A stretch of 64,000 nucleotides of DNA from Spironucleus salmonicida. Its lineage: Eukaryota; Fornicata; Diplomonadida; Hexamitidae. Made by a program: the position numbers and the translations under genes. The first letter of the stretch is position 1, and each line of letters starts with the position of its first letter. Positions 60,588-64,000 of this stretch are shown piece after piece. The notes under the pieces were generated by a model. That model had not been told where the DNA came from. It saw only the letters and a program-made list of their open reading frames with translations, and searched no databases. The DNA lies in assembly GCA_000497125.2 (NCBI GenBank), contig CM035318.1, forward strand, positions 1,236,001-1,300,000, given 5' to 3'.

Positions 60588-60878
60588 TCACATCTTTAAG
60601 ACTTTTAAATAGTAGTCAAATATGTAATCACTTTTACCTTAACAAAATTCAGTAAATTTAGGAGAACTATTATAGTTAATAATAATGTCAATCTATCTAG
60701 TTTTTAAGACCTTAGTAAGTTTGGTAAAGTTATTATCTACATTCTATAAATGAAATAAAGTAAAATTTTAATGCTTATAGAAACGCCCAGTGAGATACAA
60801 GTCTTTAATTTTCAGCAAAAGATAACTAAAATCTCTTGGGTACTAAGTCAAAAATTTAACAAACTATACACTGGTCAT
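60588..60878 (-). CDS. Possible small protein
   Basis: A 96-residue frame starting MTSVQFVKFLTQYP. Size and the alternating hydrophobic pattern are compatible with a real small protein, but chance frames of this length are common with a single stop codon. No family recognised. Divergent from the glyoxalase-II-like gene, 37 bases apart. Confidence 0.4.
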
Positions 60879-60915
60879 TTAAGTATTTAAATTATTTATT
60901 TATATATATAGAATA

Positions 60916-61575
60916 ATGTTAGCACTTCTAATCTCAATGTTAGAAGCAAAAGCATTTCCTTCTGGGTAATTAGGAGCTAATACTGTAGTATTTTATGATA
61001 AGGATACTAAGGATACAATGATAATGGATTCTGGTGCGGAAAATAAATAGTTATTAAAGTATCTCAAGGACAATAACTTGAAAGTTAAGTATATTACCAC
61101 TACACATGCACATTTTGACCATGTATTTGGTACCGGATACTTATAAGCATTATATCCAGAAATTCCTGTAACGTGCTACAAGTTAGATGTATAAAATTGG
61201 TAGGCTAATGCTATTTTCGCACCAATGTTTGGTGTCAGTATGCCTTCTAATTTTCCTAGACAACCAACTGAAACTTTTGACGACGGCGCAATATTTACTC
61301 TTGGATCTCATGAAATTAAATTTATTTACACCCCTGGCCACACTATTGGAGGTGTGTGCTTTTATTGTGCGGAAGAAAAGCTTGCTGTAACTGGTGACAC
61401 ACTTTTTAATGGTGGCGTTGGCAGAACAGATTTCCCAACAGGGAATCCCTCAGAGTTAAAGAAAAGCATAGATAGAATTGGCAATGAGTTTGGATCTGAT
61501 TGGATATTTTATCCAGGGCATGGTGAAGCTGGAACTATTGGTTCTGCTGTCAAATAAGCTAAAAGAATGGTCTGA
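60916..61575 (+). CDS. Glyoxalase-II-like MBL-fold hydrolase
   Basis: A 219-residue hydrolase of the short, bacterial hydroxyacylglutathione hydrolase type (YcbL-like). Motif 1 is HAHFDH (His64, His66, Asp68, His69); then TPGHTIGGVCFYC, GDTLFNGGVGRTDFP and PGHGEAGTIG supply the remaining metal ligands. The C-terminal substrate domain of classical glyoxalase II is absent, so the true substrate may be another thioester. Bacterial origin is likely. Gln TAA/TAG codons are confined to the first half, which is why a shorter ORF is seen with the standard code. Confidence 0.93.
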
Positions 61576-61627
61576 GCAAATTATTAATATTTATGTTATA
61601 TTGATACTATGTCTATATTTAATTAAA

Positions 61628-62662
61628 ATGCGAGTCGCAACTTTAAACGTACATTTTTGGTCAAAGGCTAATAAACTTAATTATGAACCATTAATTAATG
61701 AGTTAAAGAACTAATTATCAAATATGGATGTTGTTTGTCTGTAAGAGGTTACGTTTGGCTAAAAAATTAATTAGCCTTTAGTTCCATATGATAAATCACC
61801 TAAAAAACGTGTTATTTTTAACAAAAACTGTTATAAGATTATTATAGATGAATCATCTCCCGGAAGGCTCGAAAATTCAATAAGAGAGTAGTTAGGGTTT
61901 CCTCTTTCGTTTACTTTCAAAGTTGAAAACCAAAATGATACATATACGATTAATCCTAGCACAAACTTAGAAGAATGTTGGCATAATTAATTTTAAACAC
62001 TCGATAGTACTGTTTTGCGCTTGCTTTAAAATACGTTTTCCCTTCCATTTTGTATTTTTGCTGGAACATAAAATCCTAATTTTGGAAATGCTATATTATC
62101 AAGGCATTAGTTCTCTAGTTTAAGAATAATTCAATTATTTGGAAAGTAAAACCAACCTTGGTCTCAGAGATCAGCTATTTCTGCTATTTTAGATACTCCA
62201 GTTCCTATTTAGATTATAACGACTCATTTAGATCATTTAAAAGAGGAAGAAAGAATAGTATAGTGTTAATAACTGATGGATATTCTAACTGTATCAAATG
62301 TCATGCCTCAACTACTAATGGGTGATTTTAACTCCTTAACGTAATAAGACTACACAAGCGATTAATTGTTACACATTAATAATAAAAGAAAAAAGAATAA
62401 TATAGAACTAGCAAAATTTGACTTAATCAATTTGTTACAACAAAAGTCTTGGCTGGACTGCGCTTGGAATGGCCCAAAACCCGTATTTGAAGGTACCGCA
62501 GCAACAACGTCTAGATTTGACACCAGAATTGATTACATATTTACAAATAGGGTTTTCGTTAACTGTATTGCGAGTTATAGAATTTTCACTATGTAGGAAA
62601 CCGACCATAACGGAGTTTTCGCTGTTTTCTATCCAGTTTACAGAAGCTTGAATGACTAATGA
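61628..62662 (+). CDS. Endonuclease/exonuclease/phosphatase-family hydrolase
   Basis: A 344-residue EEP protein. Catalytic landmarks in order: VATLNVHFW, VVCLQEV (Glu40; the Gln before it is TAA), GNAILSR, TTHLDH, MGDFNSL with its Asp-Asn pair, RIDYIF and the final ETDHNGVFAV with the catalytic Asp-His. Family members cleave phosphodiester or phosphomonoester bonds (DNA, RNA, inositol phosphates, 2'-5' oligoadenylate); the substrate here is open. Short Lys-rich insert around residue 250. No signal peptide. Confidence 0.93.
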
Positions 62663-62689
62663 TTTTTTATAATGAAAAATAATAATAAA

Positions 62690-64000
62690 TCAGTTACTAT
62701 CCTCCCAGTCGTCGTTCCTCAACTTCTCTTATCTCTTTTTCTTGAAAATAACCTAAATATCATCCGCATCTCTGGCACCAATTTCCTCCTCATCACAGTT
62801 AAGCTGGCTCATAGTTTTGGTAGTCATAGAATTAAACTGAGTAGTAAGTTGCGAGTTCATTGTCGACTACCCCACTTACACTTTACCGTCTGCTAACTTA
62901 ACTTCTTGATTGTGCAAAGCGTCTTTTAATTTAGCGATACTGAGTCCATCGAATCCAGATTTCATCGCCTTTGATACCTTGTGCATGTCCAATTTTGCAG
63001 AGTGTGCCTCCGGCTCGTCTAAATCCAACATAGGAATTCCAAACTTGTCATAATAAATGCAACTAAATTTATACTTTTCGTTCCAAACAATTTTATTCCA
63101 AAAAGCTGTAAATTTTGATTTTACTAAACCTGGCCATCCAGAGAGTAGTGCTGAAACTGAAATAATCAATAAAACAATAAATATGAGACCCACTGCGAAA
63201 ATTACCTACAACCCAATATCATTTTGTTTAATTGGTATCATTCCCGGCACATCATCAATTGAGTTTGAATCTCTAACTAAATAATCTGGTGAGTTAGAGA
63301 CAGTGGAAAATGTTGTTTAAGAGTTATTAACAGAGCATAATAAATTAGCCCAAATATTGTCATCAGAATCTCTAAAAGATTTAATAGTATTAACAGTACA
63401 GGTAAAATTAGTAGAATTAAAAACGAAAATAGATGTACCAGATTTCGTTTACACAGCAGCACCTTATTGTGAATAATAAGTATAAGTTGATGTGGAAACA
63501 CCATCACAATAAATTTCCCCTTAGTCACAAATAAATCCATACTATTTAAGGTTTTAACGATTAATTCTGCATCCTAATTATGATATAAATTTACAGTAAA
63601 ATGTCGATGTTGATTGAAATTGTGGTAAATTTCCAAACATAATATGATTAGTGATATGTGAAAATTCAAACTATAGTGATTTAATTGGTGAACATGTAGT
63701 TAATAAACAAGTTAGTTTAACATTAGGAATTTCGAAATTTCTGCATACTGAAGAATTTAAAGAGTTGCTAACCTTACATGGTGAAAAAGCAAAATTTTCT
63801 GGATCTATACCTGAAACTACTACATTCATTACATCATATTTAAGTTTTTAGTAAGTAATTGTCCACTACTAACGACTATGCGATACAGCTTTTGGTGCTT
63901 AAAGAATAACAGGCATTTATGACGAAAAATTCAGCGAATAGTTTAGAGTTAATGATTTAGTCCAACCATATAAAGGTGATGTACATAACCATTAAATATT
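62690..64000 (-). CDS. Type I membrane protein (partial, 5' end off window)
   Basis: A 436-residue open frame that runs off the right edge, so the N-terminus is missing. About 270 residues of Ser/Thr/Asn-rich ectodomain with many Cys and likely N-glycosylation sites (NFT, NNS, NSS) are followed by one membrane helix (GLIFIVLLIISVSALLSG) and a 155-residue charged cytoplasmic tail ending DDWEDSN. No family recognised. Surface adhesion or fusion proteins share this layout. The ectodomain is AT-rich and the tail's last 60 codons GC-richer. Confidence 0.7.

Noticed and set aside
1-64000. Many short standard-code ORFs of 60-140 codons on both strands
   Set aside because: They are pieces of longer frames interrupted only by TAA/TAG, or shadows antisense to real genes; they disappear as separate genes once TAA/TAG are read as Gln.
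1-64000. tRNA, rRNA or other structured RNA genes
   Set aside because: No T-loop (GGTTCRANYCC-like), no rRNA core segments and no convincing snRNA Sm site context were seen by eye; a covariance-model search would be needed to exclude small RNAs.

Overview
The window reads as nuclear DNA of a protist that uses TAA and TAG as glutamine codons and TGA as the only stop. This is seen directly: almost every gene is an unbroken frame of hundreds of codons ending in TGA, with in-frame TAA/TAG falling where the protein family has a conserved Gln (the papain oxyanion-hole Gln at 28011-28013, the LQE motif of an exo-endo-phosphatase at 61742-61744, the WQTC motif of an S28 peptidase at 14122-14124). All genes are intron-free, spacing is tight, and the base composition is AT-rich with GC-rich islands. 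A hexamitid diplomonad (Hexamita, Spironucleus or Trepomonas type) fits best; an oxymonad or a ciliate with this code is less likely, since no introns are needed anywhere. All coordinates and lengths below use this code.

Layout. 1-11783 is a huge inverted repeat: two nearly identical, GC-richer arms of about 4.0 kb (95-4093 and 7785-11783), each with three tandem genes pointing outward, around a 3.7 kb AT-rich centre that holds a single 1202-residue Gln-rich gene. One arm protein has fibre-like repeats, so the arms may be virus-derived; this is treated as a possible fossil. 12001-24575 carries coiled-coil proteins, an S28 serine peptidase, a CorA/MRS2 magnesium transporter, a class 3 lipase, a PHP phosphoesterase and a SET methyltransferase. 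24404-34695 carries a CEP76/CC2D2A-like ciliary protein, an Sm protein, a Myb protein, a papain-type protease, an ankyrin protein, a BTB protein, RNA polymerase subunit RPB6 and a MOB1 kinase activator. 35098-36352 is a 5'-truncated, almost perfect second copy of the S28 gene.

36394-48000 holds a leucine-rich-repeat protein, coiled-coil proteins, a Man1/Src1-type inner nuclear membrane protein, a TAD3-like tRNA deaminase subunit, a tail-anchored SNARE-like protein and a beta-CASP nuclease-like protein. 47751-64000 holds Sec24, GINS subunit Psf3, a C2orf76-like protein, a MATE-like transporter, an ORC4-like ATPase, an RCHY1-type ubiquitin ligase, a diverged Rad3-like helicase, a glyoxalase-II-like hydrolase, an EEP-family hydrolase and a membrane protein cut by the window edge.

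The gene set is mostly conserved housekeeping (transcription, replication, splicing, COPII transport, nuclear envelope, flagellum) with secreted hydrolases suited to a phagotroph. No operon logic is expected; neighbours are independent. Many genes were invisible to standard-code ORF calling (SmE, Myb, RPB6, MOB1, TAD3-like, lipase and others).
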